Below are positions 1 through 9,212 of a DNA stretch of 64,000 bases, piece after piece. Under the pieces are notes generated by a model. The model saw nothing but the letters and a program-made list of their open reading frames with translations, ran no database searches and was not told the origin of the DNA. The stretch comes from Granulicatella seriolae. GTDB lineage: Bacteria > Bacillota > Bacilli > Lactobacillales > Aerococcaceae. Positions within the stretch are counted from its first letter, which is position 1, and every line of letters begins with the position of its first letter. The position numbers and the translations under genes are program-made. The stretch spans positions 1 to 64,000 of the forward strand of contig NZ_JANHNZ010000008.1 of assembly GCF_024543085.1 (NCBI RefSeq). The letters are read 5' to 3'.

Positions 1-749
1 ATCCAAAAATTGCCTAAGGCAACACAAAACCAATTAAAAATGATTGCTTGAAACTAAATTTATTGCTTCTTTGCTTGATATCATGCGGTTTATAATCATT
101 TTTTATGTTTCAAGTTTTAGTTTCTAAATCATCTATTCTACGCTTGACCAAGAAACTGGGTTTTTCTGGCTATTCTGAATTCAAGTATTTTCTTCGCCAA
201 GAGCAGACAAGTCGCCTAGCCTCAGAGACGGAGCAACTGCTTTATGATAAGCAAATGGATGATATTCAACGTACGCTAAACCATTTGAAGGCAGCGGATT
301 TGCTACCGATTAATGACATGTTAGGGCGTAGCAAGACCATCTATTGTTATTCAACGGGCTTTTCGCAGAAGAAACCCTTGGAAGAATTTTCTAAACTCAT
401 GCTACCTTTAGAAAAGCGTGTCCTTATTTTGCCTAATAAAACCGAATTTGATATGGCTATGCCTATGATTAGTCATGAGGATTGTGTGATTATCACTTCT
501 TTTAGTGGTGAAACTGAAAATATTAAGGAAAACTTGACCACGTTAGCTGTTCGTAAGATTAAAACTTTAACCATTACAACACCAGGTAATAATTATTTTG
601 CACGAAATAGTGATTTTCATCTGAACTATTATTGCACGCCATTTCATGTGGGGCAAAAGAGATTTGAGATTTCGTCTCAGGTTAGCTTGAATATTCTGAT
701 GGACTATCTTTATCGGTCCTATGGTGCCTATACTTTATTGGAGGAGTAA
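1..749 (+). pseudogene. RpiR/MurR-family sugar-responsive regulator, disrupted, 5' end outside window
   Basis: RpiR regulators pair an N-terminal HTH with a C-terminal SIS (sugar isomerase) domain that senses a phosphosugar. From base 1 frame 1 reads IQKLPKATQNQLKMIA, a normal start of the HTH domain, then hits TGA at 49-51. The later frame, open from about 96 with its first ATG at 105, resumes with VSKSSILRLTKKLGFSGYS (recognition helix) and continues through a SIS region (STGFSQKK, ITSFSGETENI) to the stop at 749. The 50-100 stretch between them does not join the two parts in one frame, so the HTH is broken. The downstream half alone would lack most of its HTH. The frame break is seen; loss of function is inferred. 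Confidence 0.7.
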
Positions 750-753
750 ATTC

Positions 754-1203
754 ATGTTTCGTTTTAAGACTAGAACCTTTAAACATCTATTGGTGGGCTA
801 CTGGTTAGTGGCGCCTGCTTGTTTCTATGTCTATCTGCTTATGACCAGTAGTATGCGGCAGGTTAGTATGGTGGACCTGATGACGAATGTTCCAGGGATT
901 ACCTTGGCAAGTCTGCTGGCTTCATTGATGCTGATTCAGGCTGTAACACTCTATTTTATTCAACAAATTTCTAGCAGTCGGGATGGGTTATTAGGTAAGT
1001 TTTTAACCTTTTCCATGATTCAGCAGCTCTTTACAGGGAATATTGTTGGTGCGATTCTTTCCTTCTTTTATGGTCGTTCCTTAAGCTATAGTCAAGAAAA
1101 TCCGACAAGGCAGCAAAAGAGTGTCGTCTTGGTTACTTGTGTAGTGTTCTCAATGTTTTCGCTCTTATCACTGTTTATTGCTTGGCGTTTAAGAGGCGGT
1201 TAA
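754..1203 (+). CDS. Small hypothetical membrane protein (149 aa)
   Basis: I do not recognise the family. The start is ATG 754, because GGAGG at 740-744 lies 9 bases upstream; the earlier ATG at 721 sits inside the regulator gene and has no ribosome site. Four hydrophobic segments are visible: about residues 12-30, 44-66, 85-102 and 127-145, the last starting VVLVTCVVFSMFSLLSLFI. A short basic N-terminus suggests the inner side of the membrane. It begins right at the stop of the broken RpiR gene and was probably co-transcribed with it. A repeat element follows directly and may serve as its terminator. Confidence 0.6.
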   Translation: MFRFKTRTFKHLLVGYWLVAPACFYVYLLMTSSMRQVSMVDLMTNVPGITLASLLASLMLIQAVTLYFIQQISSSRDGLLGKFLTFSMIQQLFTGNIVGAILSFFYGRSLSYSQENPTRQQKSVVLVTCVVFSMFSLLSLFIAWRLRGG

Positions 1204-1214
1204 TTAAATGTATA

Positions 1215-1382
1215 CAAAAACGTTAGATCTTCTGTCTGACATCAAAACGGTGGCACTGCTCTGAGCCTTGGTCTCAGAGCTCACCTGGCTACGTATCTGT
1301 AGTTCGGCTGAAGCCGAAACAGCTACTGTGCGCCCGATGTGCTCTACACCGTGATGTCAGACAGAAGGTCTAACGTTTTTTG
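1215..1382 (+). repeat. Long-palindrome element, copy A
   Basis: The 29-bp arms at about 1216-1244 and 1352-1380 pair with a single G-U position (5' arm AAAAACGTTAGATCTTCTG, 3' arm ending TCTAACGTTTTT). The centre carries the family core: ACGGTGGCAC, a hairpin with loop CCTTGGT, GGCTACGT, GTTCGGCTGAAGCCGAAAC, CTGTGCG and ACACCGT. The internal hairpin stem is GCTCTGAG/CTCAGAGC, where other copies have GCCGAAAG/CTTTCGGC around the same loop. The A-run and T-run at the two ends would let it work as a terminator in either direction. Confidence 0.85.
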
Positions 1383-1463
1383 ATTTGATTTTGGAGATAG
1401 GAAATCTATTTTTAGGTTATCCAACTAAGTTCTAGTGCCAAATATCTTGTGTTAATTCAATAA

Positions 1464-2687
1464 AATTCTATCACATCTGGTGTCATGCAAGGTCAAGGGT
1501 ATAAGCAAATTGCTCAGATTATCCAAAGTAATACAGAGGCTAACTACAAACAAGCCTTGCGCATTGCTCGGACTGAGGGTGGTCGCTTGAGGTCTGCAGC
1601 ACGTCAAAAAGCCAATGAGGAAATGAAAGAGCTAGGTGTTGATATTCGTAAGCAATGGCTTGCTACAGCTGATAGGAAGACTAGGCACAAGCATCAACGG
1701 TTAGATGGTCAAATTAAAGATATTGAGGACTACTTTGAGGTTGATGGCTACAAGGCTAAAGCACCTCGGATGTTCGGTGTGGCTGCTTTGGATATCCATT
1801 GTCGGTGTACTACTATCTCTATTGTTGATGGTATTTCTGCTGACCTGCGATTGGATAATGAGACTGGGGAAGAGATTCCTTTTCAAAAGTATTCTGATTG
1901 GCGCAAGTCGATTGATGAACGGTACTTTACCATCTCAAGTTCTGATGACTTCATGAAAGCTAAAAACATGAGGGAGTATCAGGTTTCTAAGGAGAAAGAG
2001 TTTATACAAGATTTAAATGTGTCCTTTGGGGCTCGGAAGGTCTTAAATTCTAAGTTTAATATGTATGTGTCGAACACATTGCCGGGTACTAAGAAGAGCA
2101 TTAACTATTATGAAAAACAAATAGACCAAGCTTTTTCTATGTTGAATATTCCTGACGGTGCAGAACTACCAAGAATAGTGCTTATGAACTCTGAGAAAGA
2201 TATGGGTGTTGGAACTAGGTTTGGTTCATTCTCATCAGCATCTAACACGGTTTATCTTGATGCTAGGAAGCCGAATGAAAAGAGTATCTTATCAAGACTT
2301 AAAAAAGCTAATCAAGAGAAACGAAAACAAGGCTATAAGACAGATTGGTTTGCGGTTGATGATGACGCACTGAGCCCGGTAATTCATGAGTTGGGACATT
2401 ATCAGCATTATCAATATGTTAATAAGTATGCTAAAGAAAATGGACTTATGTTCGGAGAATCAAAACGTAGATTTAATGAGAAATTGATTGAGTTCATGGG
2501 TCAAAAGCGATATAATGTTAGTGAAGATATTAGTGCTTATGCTAAGTATCATTTTGCTAAAGTTGGCGGTGAGCTTAGTATGAATTCAACAAATGAGATA
2601 ATCTCAGAATCTTATACACTGGCTGTTTTGGAAAAGAGTCGGAAAGCAACTCAAATTATTAATTTTTTAGAGAGAGGAGAGTGGTAA
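1464..2687 (+). pseudogene. 5'-truncated phage minor head protein with C-terminal HELGH metallopeptidase-like domain
   Basis: The first ~110 residues (QGQGYKQIAQI, ARTEGGRLRS, TADRKTRHKHQRLDGQ, LDIHCRCT) match the SPP1 gp7/Mu F head-morphogenesis family, where such proteins sit near the portal vertex. Phage-like coding (SITSGV) continues upstream of ATG 1485 to the stop at 1461-1463, so roughly the first half of the usual protein is missing. From about residue 190 the protein changes character. At residue 301 (counted from ATG 1485) it carries HELGHYQHYQ, a zincin HExxH zinc motif, and a second acidic stretch ISESYTLAV near the end could supply the third ligand. Extra enzymatic tails on minor head proteins are known, for example ADP-ribosyltransferases. 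The toxin or protease role is inference. Confidence 0.7.
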
Positions 2688-2688
2688 C

Positions 2689-2892
2689 GTGAAAATCACA
2701 GCAGGGTTTGAAGAGTTTGAAAAAAAAGGAGAGTCATTGTTCATTGCAATTGATCCATATTTAGCTCCGCTAGGTCAGGGTGAGACAACCCTAATTCCGG
2801 ATGCCCCTCCTGAAATTGTAAAACTACGCGATGAATTTTTAGAATGGCGTGAGGAATACCATAAAAGATATGATATTAAAATGGATATCTAA
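2689..2892 (+). CDS. Small acidic protein next to phage metallopeptidase tail (67 aa)
   Basis: This starts with GTG one base after the preceding stop, with GAGAGGAGAG just upstream as ribosome site. No signal peptide or membrane segment is visible. The sequence is acidic, with a proline-rich centre (IDPYLAPLGQGETT) and a charged C-terminal helix (EFLEWREEYHKRYDIK). I do not recognise a domain of known function. Tight coupling to a gene ending in an enzymatic-looking HELGH domain would suit a dedicated partner or immunity protein, but that is inference from position only. It could equally be a routine phage orphan. Confidence 0.6.
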   Translation: MKITAGFEEFEKKGESLFIAIDPYLAPLGQGETTLIPDAPPEIVKLRDEFLEWREEYHKRYDIKMDI

Positions 2893-2929
2893 GCACCCAG
2901 TAGCTAACTGTTACTAGGTGCTATTTTTG
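2892..2929 (+). terminator. Rho-independent terminator after the phage small gene
   Basis: AGCACCCAGTAGC and GTTACTAGGTGCT form a stem with a short loop, followed by ATTTTT. Confidence 0.6.
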
Positions 2930-3091
2930 TACCCAAAAACTAAATAAAGTCATTAACTAGTCTTAGAAATACGGCTATTTTTTATGTCCTGATGGATGAC
3001 GTTAAAAGCCATACCGCCCAAGTCTGGGGGCATATCCAGACACTCCTAGCAGGGAGCGACCTGCATAAATATGCTATTGGAGGATGTAGAG

Positions 3092-3652
3092 ATGGACTGG
3101 ATTATGGTGATTTTGAACAAGTACAAAAAGGAAGATGGCACTATTGACTTGGTATCTGCAGAACAAGAGATTAGAGCTGAATTTCCTAAGAATGCGATTG
3201 TTAAGTCTGTGTTTAATGAGCAGACAGAGCAACTAAAGACTGCTAATGAGACAATCAACAAGCTTCAAAAAGGTAACAAGGACAATGAAGAGCTGCAAGC
3301 TGAGATTACTGGCTACAAGAGCCGCATTACCGAACTGGAAACAGAAGCTAAGACAAATGCTATGACTTACCAAGCTCGTACAGCTTTAGATAAGGCTGGG
3401 ATTATGGATGTTGAGTATGGTTTGTATTTGTTAGGCGAGTTAGAAACGGACAAAGACGGGAATGTGATCAATCTGGACAACAAAATCAAGACGCTACAGA
3501 TTGAAAAACCTAGCTTTTTTGAGGTTAAGCAAGAAGAAAAACCTGCAGCTGGGTACAAAGTAAATGATAACAAGCTGGATAATGGCTCTACTAATTCTAG
3601 TCGTGAGGCACAAGCAATCGCTGATGTGTCTAAAGTACACAATACTTCTTAA
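3092..3652 (+). CDS. Phage scaffolding protein, GP20 family (186 aa)
   Basis: GP20-type proteins are internal scaffolds for capsid assembly. The N-terminal part reads ILNKYKKEDGTIDLVSAEQ and EFPKNAIVKSVFNEQ, then a long coiled coil (about residues 50-105, repeated E-L-K-T patterns). The C-terminal part reads ALDKAGIMDVEYGLYLLGE and ends in a low-complexity tail, the usual GP20 layout. ATG 3092 is chosen because GGAGG at 3079-3083 lies 8 bases before it. The gene is complete in length but stranded: no capsid gene follows, so it has no substrate here. The noncoding 2930-3091 stretch before it looks phage-derived but shows no gene. Confidence 0.75.
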   Translation: MDWIMVILNKYKKEDGTIDLVSAEQEIRAEFPKNAIVKSVFNEQTEQLKTANETINKLQKGNKDNEELQAEITGYKSRITELETEAKTNAMTYQARTALDKAGIMDVEYGLYLLGELETDKDGNVINLDNKIKTLQIEKPSFFEVKQEEKPAAGYKVNDNKLDNGSTNSSREAQAIADVSKVHNTS

Positions 3653-4023
3653 TAGTAAATTCTCAAACAGTAGTTTTTCTTAGGTAATTAACATAATTCT
3701 AATTATTCTTTCATTTTCATCGGAAGTATTGTATACTTTGATTTGTCGATGATCAAAATCGGAATAAAGAGATAAAAGTATGAGGAATATGCTTTGCAAA
3801 TACATGGTTATCGGATGATAGTTATGAAATAGTTGGAGAATTCATGAAATCTTACATACTTTATATAGTGCTAATAATCCATGTGAATAGTGGAATATGT
3901 TGTGGAGAATGAACTAAGAATCTATAGAAAAACAGGTGCAACAGCAGCTACTTGTCTTTGTGGAAAAATGCACTAGGACAAGCTAGACAGTTAGAAAATT
4001 TATTAAACAAAGTGGGGTAAGTT
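3653..4023 (+). other. Intergenic region with short peptide frames ahead of the ABC exporter
   Basis: No gene of normal size is present. ATG 3844-TGA 3912 encodes 22 residues (MKSYILYIVLIIHVNSGICC plus GE) behind TTGGAG at 3833-3838. A second frame at 3890-3976 is listed separately. ATTGTATACTTTGA near 3727-3740 is a possible -10 area. GGGGTAAG at 4014-4021 is the ribosome site of the exporter gene. Confidence 0.4.
3890..3976 (+). CDS. Candidate remnant of a nisin-like lanthipeptide precursor (28 codons)
   Basis: The frame is open from 3887, with a possible GTG start at 3890 and stop TAG 3974-3976. Its C-terminal half reads RKTGATAATCLCGKMH. Class I lantibiotics of the nisin/subtilin group end with KTGA, then a short ring segment, then TATCNC and a basic tail. 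The present sequence would match with the middle ring segment missing. No FNLD-type leader and no upstream ribosome site are visible, so if the resemblance is real this is a degraded or highly reduced precursor. It lies directly before an ABC exporter lacking a peptidase domain, as NisT-type exporters do. The match rests on very few residues. Confidence 0.2.
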   Translation: MEYVVENELRIYRKTGATAATCLCGKMH

Positions 4024-5628
4024 ATGACAAAATACATGAAATTTTACTGGAAAGAAAACTTGCTATTATTCTTCATTATCGTTGTTGGGGCCTTATCCCA
4101 AGTATTATCGGTCGTGTTGAATGCCAGAGCCTTTAATGCTTTGATTGCTTTTGATTGGACAGAGTTTGTGAAAACAATGCTCTTGATTCTCTTTATGCTG
4201 ATTATTTATATCCTTAGTTTATTGATTAAAATTCCTTACGAGACAAGGGTATCACAACTCATGTCTACCAAGATTAGAACAGATGTCATTTCAAAACTAG
4301 AAGATGTGTCTTACCAAAAGTATCATGAGTACGATTCAGGAACCTTCGTATCATGGATTACAAATGACATTAATACCATTGAACGTGATGGCTTTGCTAA
4401 TGTGTATTTACTGATTACCATGATAGTGAATATGCTTTTTGCTAGTATTGCCCTATTATTCTTCCATTGGAGTATTATTGTTTACTCTGTGGCTGTCTCA
4501 GTAATAACTATCTTACTACCTAGACTTGTTCAAGCAAAGGTTAGAGATGCTGTTATTGATTTTTCTAAACAACAGGAAAGATTTGTTTCAGTTATGACCA
4601 GCATGATTAAGGGCTTTGATACCTTATTTTCTTTTAACTTAGTTTCTAGAATCACTAAAACAGTAACAGAAGCATCAGAAGAATTGGCAGATAAACGTGT
4701 GAAACAACAAAGAGCTATGGCTTATAGTGCTATCCTAGGAGCTTCTGGAAACCTTTTTGGACAAGCTGGGGTTTTGGTCTTAACCGGATATTTAGCCTTT
4801 AAGAGAATTGTGTCATTAGGTTCGATTACAGCTACTGGTGCTTTGAGTGAAACAATTTTCAACAGCCTTGGAAACATCACCAACGTTATTGTTGAGATAA
4901 AAACTGTTCAACCGATTTTTGAAAAGTTTGATGCACTGGATGCGGATGATGCAGGAGACTACCTACCGTTCCATAAAACAAACGACCAGATTAGCCTCGA
5001 CAACTTGAACTACAGTTTTGGCGATAACCAATTGTGGACAAATGTCTCATACAGTTTCAATGAAGGTGGCAAGTACGCCATTGTCGGAGAAAGTGGAACA
5101 GGTAAAACAACCCTCTTGAATATTCTGAATGGTAAAATCAATGACTACCAAGGTTCAGCTAAGTTTTCCAACAATGAACTAAAGGATGTAGATGGTTACC
5201 AATTGCGACAAGAGATTATCTATCTAGACCAAGCGCCCTATATTTTTGATGGCAGCATCTTTGATAACCTTACCCTAGGCGAAAGCTTTTCTGAGCAAGA
5301 GATTTGGGAAGCACTCGATGTTGCAGGTTTAAAACAATTCGTTCAAGCTCAAGAAAACCAATTGGAAAGCCCTGTTGGCGAAGACGGAAGACTGCTGTCA
5401 GGCGGACAAAAACAACGGCTTTCTCTAGCGAGAGGCTTCCTCAGAGGAAAACGAGTGATTCTAATTGATGAAGGAACCTCAAGCCTAGACCATGAAACTG
5501 CTCTTGAGATTGAAAATAAACTAGTTGAAAATGCTGACTTAACAGTTATCATGGTCACACACAACTTAAGAGAAGAAATTGCTTCAAAACTAGATGGTAT
5601 CTTGAATTTGAATGACTTTAAAGCCTAA
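4024..5628 (+). CDS. ABC-type exporter, fused permease and ATPase (534 aa)
   Basis: A single polypeptide carries a six-helix exporter membrane domain (about residues 10-290) followed by one nucleotide-binding domain. Walker A GESGTGKTT is at about 355-363, signature LSGGQKQR at about 458-465, and Walker B ILIDEG with the catalytic glutamate at about 478-485. The switch histidine is in VTHNLRE. It should work as a homodimer pumping a substrate out of the cell. There is no N-terminal C39 peptidase, so it would not cleave a double-glycine leader. The ribosome site GGGGTAAG precedes ATG 4024, and the gene is monocistronic with a strong terminator behind it. The substrate is unknown; the peptide frames upstream make a small peptide conceivable. 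Confidence 0.8.
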   Translation: MTKYMKFYWKENLLLFFIIVVGALSQVLSVVLNARAFNALIAFDWTEFVKTMLLILFMLIIYILSLLIKIPYETRVSQLMSTKIRTDVISKLEDVSYQKYHEYDSGTFVSWITNDINTIERDGFANVYLLITMIVNMLFASIALLFFHWSIIVYSVAVSVITILLPRLVQAKVRDAVIDFSKQQERFVSVMTSMIKGFDTLFSFNLVSRITKTVTEASEELADKRVKQQRAMAYSAILGASGNLFGQAGVLVLTGYLAFKRIVSLGSITATGALSETIFNSLGNITNVIVEIKTVQPIFEKFDALDADDAGDYLPFHKTNDQISLDNLNYSFGDNQLWTNVSYSFNEGGKYAIVGESGTGKTTLLNILNGKINDYQGSAKFSNNELKDVDGYQLRQEIIYLDQAPYIFDGSIFDNLTLGESFSEQEIWEALDVAGLKQFVQAQENQLESPVGEDGRLLSGGQKQRLSLARGFLRGKRVILIDEGTSSLDHETALEIENKLVENADLTVIMVTHNLREEIASKLDGILNLNDFKA

Positions 5629-5642
5629 TGACTTTCTGCTCA

Positions 5643-5692
5643 TAAAAAAGAGCCTCCAACTTATCACTTAGATAAGTTGGAGGCTCTTTTTT
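5643..5692. terminator. Bidirectional rho-independent terminator
   Basis: A long perfect stem, AAAAAAGAGCCTCCAACTTATC against GATAAGTTGGAGGCTCTTTTTT with loop ACTTA, carries A- and T-runs on both sides. It separates the exporter gene from the convergent small membrane gene. Confidence 0.95.
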
Positions 5693-5717
5693 ATGGCATA
5701 TTTTCTAGGAATCGAAT

Positions 5718-5945
5718 TTAGATGAAAAAGTTGGTCACGGTAAGCACTAATAGAATCGTAGTAAGTGCAAAATCAAATTTAGTCAAGGTATTCTTGTGTA
5801 GATGTTTTCCAAGATAAATGACGTTAATAACCAAAGCAAGAATAAAAGAAATAGTATTGTAAGGGCTAGGTAAAAAATATTGAATGATAATTAAGGCAAA
5901 GATTAACAAATAAACCAGTAGCTCTCTAGTGTCCTCTTTTTTCAT
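5718..5945 (-). CDS. Small hypothetical membrane protein (75 aa)
   Basis: Start at 5945 (MKKEDTREL): GAGGAGG precedes it at good spacing on the minus strand, while the longer frame beginning at 5978 has no such site. The protein is nearly all hydrophobic, with three helices at about residues 9-24, 29-45 and 57-74, short charged ends and a KHLHKN loop. I do not recognise the family. It is transcribed alone toward the bidirectional terminator. Confidence 0.65.
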   Translation of the reverse strand: MKKEDTRELLVYLLIFALIIIQYFLPSPYNTISFILALVINVIYLGKHLHKNTLTKFDFALTTILLVLTVTNFFI

Positions 5946-5978
5946 AAATAGTCCTCCTCTTATTATAATTGATACCAT

Positions 5979-6388
5979 ATCTTAATATCTATATTACCAG
6001 ACAAAAAAACGATTTCAAGGGGGGCTCAAGTCCATGTTGCTATTCAAACTCTTTCGTGAGTTAAAAATATATCAGTCATTAAGGACTTGAACCTCATCCC
6101 ATAAAAAAGACAGGGCTCAATAGACACTGCCATTTTGCAGCAAAATCTGCTATACTATTGAGGAGCAAGACGCTTAAAAAAGCTAACTGGACAAATAACC
6201 TACCACTATCTATTGGAAGTAGGTTTGTTTTTTGCGTGCATATGGTATGTAGTAGGCTACAAACACATAAAAAGTGACACCAATCAAGCCCTTACAAATC
6301 CTTGCTATTTCAATTATCAGATATTTAGAGTAAAATAATAATGATGTCACCATAGACGTGACAAGAAACAAATGAAGAGAGGTGAACC
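5979..6388. other. Intergenic region upstream of dnaB with a dyad enclosing a mini-frame
   Basis: GGCTCAAGTCC (about 6023-6033) and GGACTTGAACC (about 6083-6093) form a 10-bp imperfect inverted repeat. An 18-codon frame (MLLFKLFRELKIYQSLRT, ATG 6033) lies in the loop behind AAGGGGGG. Further down, ACCTAC (6198-6203) and GTAGGT (6219-6224) followed by TTGTTTTTT make a weak terminator-like hairpin, and GCTATACTATT near 6150 could be a -10 element. Nothing here is certain. Confidence 0.35.
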
Positions 6389-7765
6389 ATGGAAGAAAAT
6401 GTTCATGACCGCATTCCCCCACAAAATATTGATGCAGAACAATCTGTCATTGGTTCCATTTTCCTAGAACCAGATGCCATTGTGGGTGTTCTAGAATATT
6501 TAACCCCTGAAGATTTTTACCGCCAAAATCACCAAGTCATCTTTAAGGCTATGATGGCGCTTAACGAACGTGGTGAAGCGGTTGATATTGTGACAACCAG
6601 TAACGAGTTGTCGGAAAAGCAACAGATAGAAAACGCTGGTGGCCAGGGTTACCTGATTGAATTGGCTGAAAAAGTGCCCACAGCTGCCAACGTTGAATAT
6701 TACGCTAAGATTGTTTCAGATAAATCAACCCTAAGACGATTGATTCGCACCTCTAATGAGATTTCCAAGGAAGCCTTCACGGATGGTGGCGATTTGGCTT
6801 CGGTATTAGACCGTGCTGAAAGAAATATTCTAGAGGTGTCAGAAAAAAGAAATCGCTCTGGTTTTGTCCTTATTAGAGACGTCTTAAACCAAGCCTTGGA
6901 ATCGGTGGAAGCTCGTGCTAAGAGCACAGGGGACATTACTGGTATCCCAACTGGCTATATCGAGTTGGACCGTATGACTTCAGGCTTACATGCAGACGAA
7001 TTGATTATCCTAGCAGCCAGACCATCTGTCGGAAAAACAGCCTTCGTTTTAAACATTGCACAAAACGTTGCGACAAAAGCCGAAGAAGTGGTTGCCATTT
7101 TCAGCTTGGAAATGGGGGCGGAGTCCTTGGTTAACCGGATGATCTGTTCTGAGGGCAGTATTGATGCTGGTCGTTTGCGGAATGGTCAGTTGACTGACCA
7201 GGAGTGGGAGAGTTTTTTCCTTGCTATGGGGTCGCTGTCTAAGGCGGATATCTATATTGATGATACGCCGGGGATTCGGGTGGCAGAAATTCGAGCAAAA
7301 TGTCGTCGTCTCAAGCAAGAAAAGGGGCGTCTTGGCTTAATTGTTATCGATTATCTGCAATTGATCGAAGGAACGGGTCGAGAAAGTCGGCAACAAGAGG
7401 TTTCAGAGATTTCCAGAAACTTGAAAAAATTGGCCAAAGAATTGTCCTGTCCAGTTATTGCCCTGTCGCAATTGTCGCGTGGGGTGGAGCAACGGCAAGA
7501 TAAGCGGCCGATTATGTCGGATATTCGTGAATCAGGTTCTATCGAGCAAGATGCGGATATTGTTGCTTTCCTTTACCGGGACGATTACTATCGTCAAGAA
7601 GAAGGGGAGGAACCTCAAGAGCCTAACAATGTGATTGAGGTCATTGTGGAAAAGAACAGGAGTGGTCCTCGGGGCACTGTCGAGCTCATTTTCACTAAGG
7701 AATACAATAAGTTTACATCTACGGTGCCTGACCAGTTGGCCAACAGCATGGTCGCGCCGTACTAA
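6389..7765 (+). CDS. dnaB: Replicative DNA helicase DnaB (458 aa)
   Basis: The hexameric 5'-3' helicase unwinds DNA at the replication fork (the gene is called dnaC in Bacillus). The N-terminal DnaB domain (about residues 8-110, opening PPQNIDAEQSVIGS) is followed by a linker and a RecA-fold motor. Walker A is in AARPSVGKTAF at about 208-218, Walker B in LGLIVIDYLQL, and the arginine-finger region near ALSQLSRGVEQR and MSDIRESGSIEQDAD. Length is typical. The start follows GAGAGGTGAACC. Ordinarily rplI and gdpP/yybT precede dnaB in Firmicutes; here the upstream region is noncoding, so the gene is probably expressed from its own promoter. purA follows 55 bases later. Confidence 0.97.
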   Translation: MEENVHDRIPPQNIDAEQSVIGSIFLEPDAIVGVLEYLTPEDFYRQNHQVIFKAMMALNERGEAVDIVTTSNELSEKQQIENAGGQGYLIELAEKVPTAANVEYYAKIVSDKSTLRRLIRTSNEISKEAFTDGGDLASVLDRAERNILEVSEKRNRSGFVLIRDVLNQALESVEARAKSTGDITGIPTGYIELDRMTSGLHADELIILAARPSVGKTAFVLNIAQNVATKAEEVVAIFSLEMGAESLVNRMICSEGSIDAGRLRNGQLTDQEWESFFLAMGSLSKADIYIDDTPGIRVAEIRAKCRRLKQEKGRLGLIVIDYLQLIEGTGRESRQQEVSEISRNLKKLAKELSCPVIALSQLSRGVEQRQDKRPIMSDIRESGSIEQDADIVAFLYRDDYYRQEEGEEPQEPNNVIEVIVEKNRSGPRGTVELIFTKEYNKFTSTVPDQLANSMVAPY

Positions 7766-7805
7766 AAATCAAAGTGTTGGGGCAACCTGAACATGAAAAA
7801 ACTAG

Positions 7806-9116
<1,311 letters not shown>

Positions 9117-9212
9117 TAATAGTAAAACTCCAAGCAAGTTAGTTGGAGAAGATTACCATAAGGAAACGATTGGTGCACCTTGACCAGTCATGACCACCCT
9201 AAGGAGGCAGGT

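Larger units (their letters stand above)
1464..3652 (+). mobile_element. Prophage head-gene remnant
   Basis: Three consecutive genes have the order expected in a siphophage head module: SPP1 gp7/Mu F-like minor head protein, a small gene, and a GP20-type scaffold protein. No terminase, portal, capsid, tail, lysis or integrase gene is present on either side. The left edge lies inside the minor head gene (open frame begins after TAA 1461-1463), just downstream of repeat copy A. The block ends soon after the scaffold gene. It is a fragment, not an inducible phage. Confidence 0.8.

Noticed and set aside
1464-3652. Inducible prophage
   Set aside because: Only three head-region genes are present, the first is 5'-truncated, and integrase, terminase, portal, capsid, tail and lysis genes are all missing.
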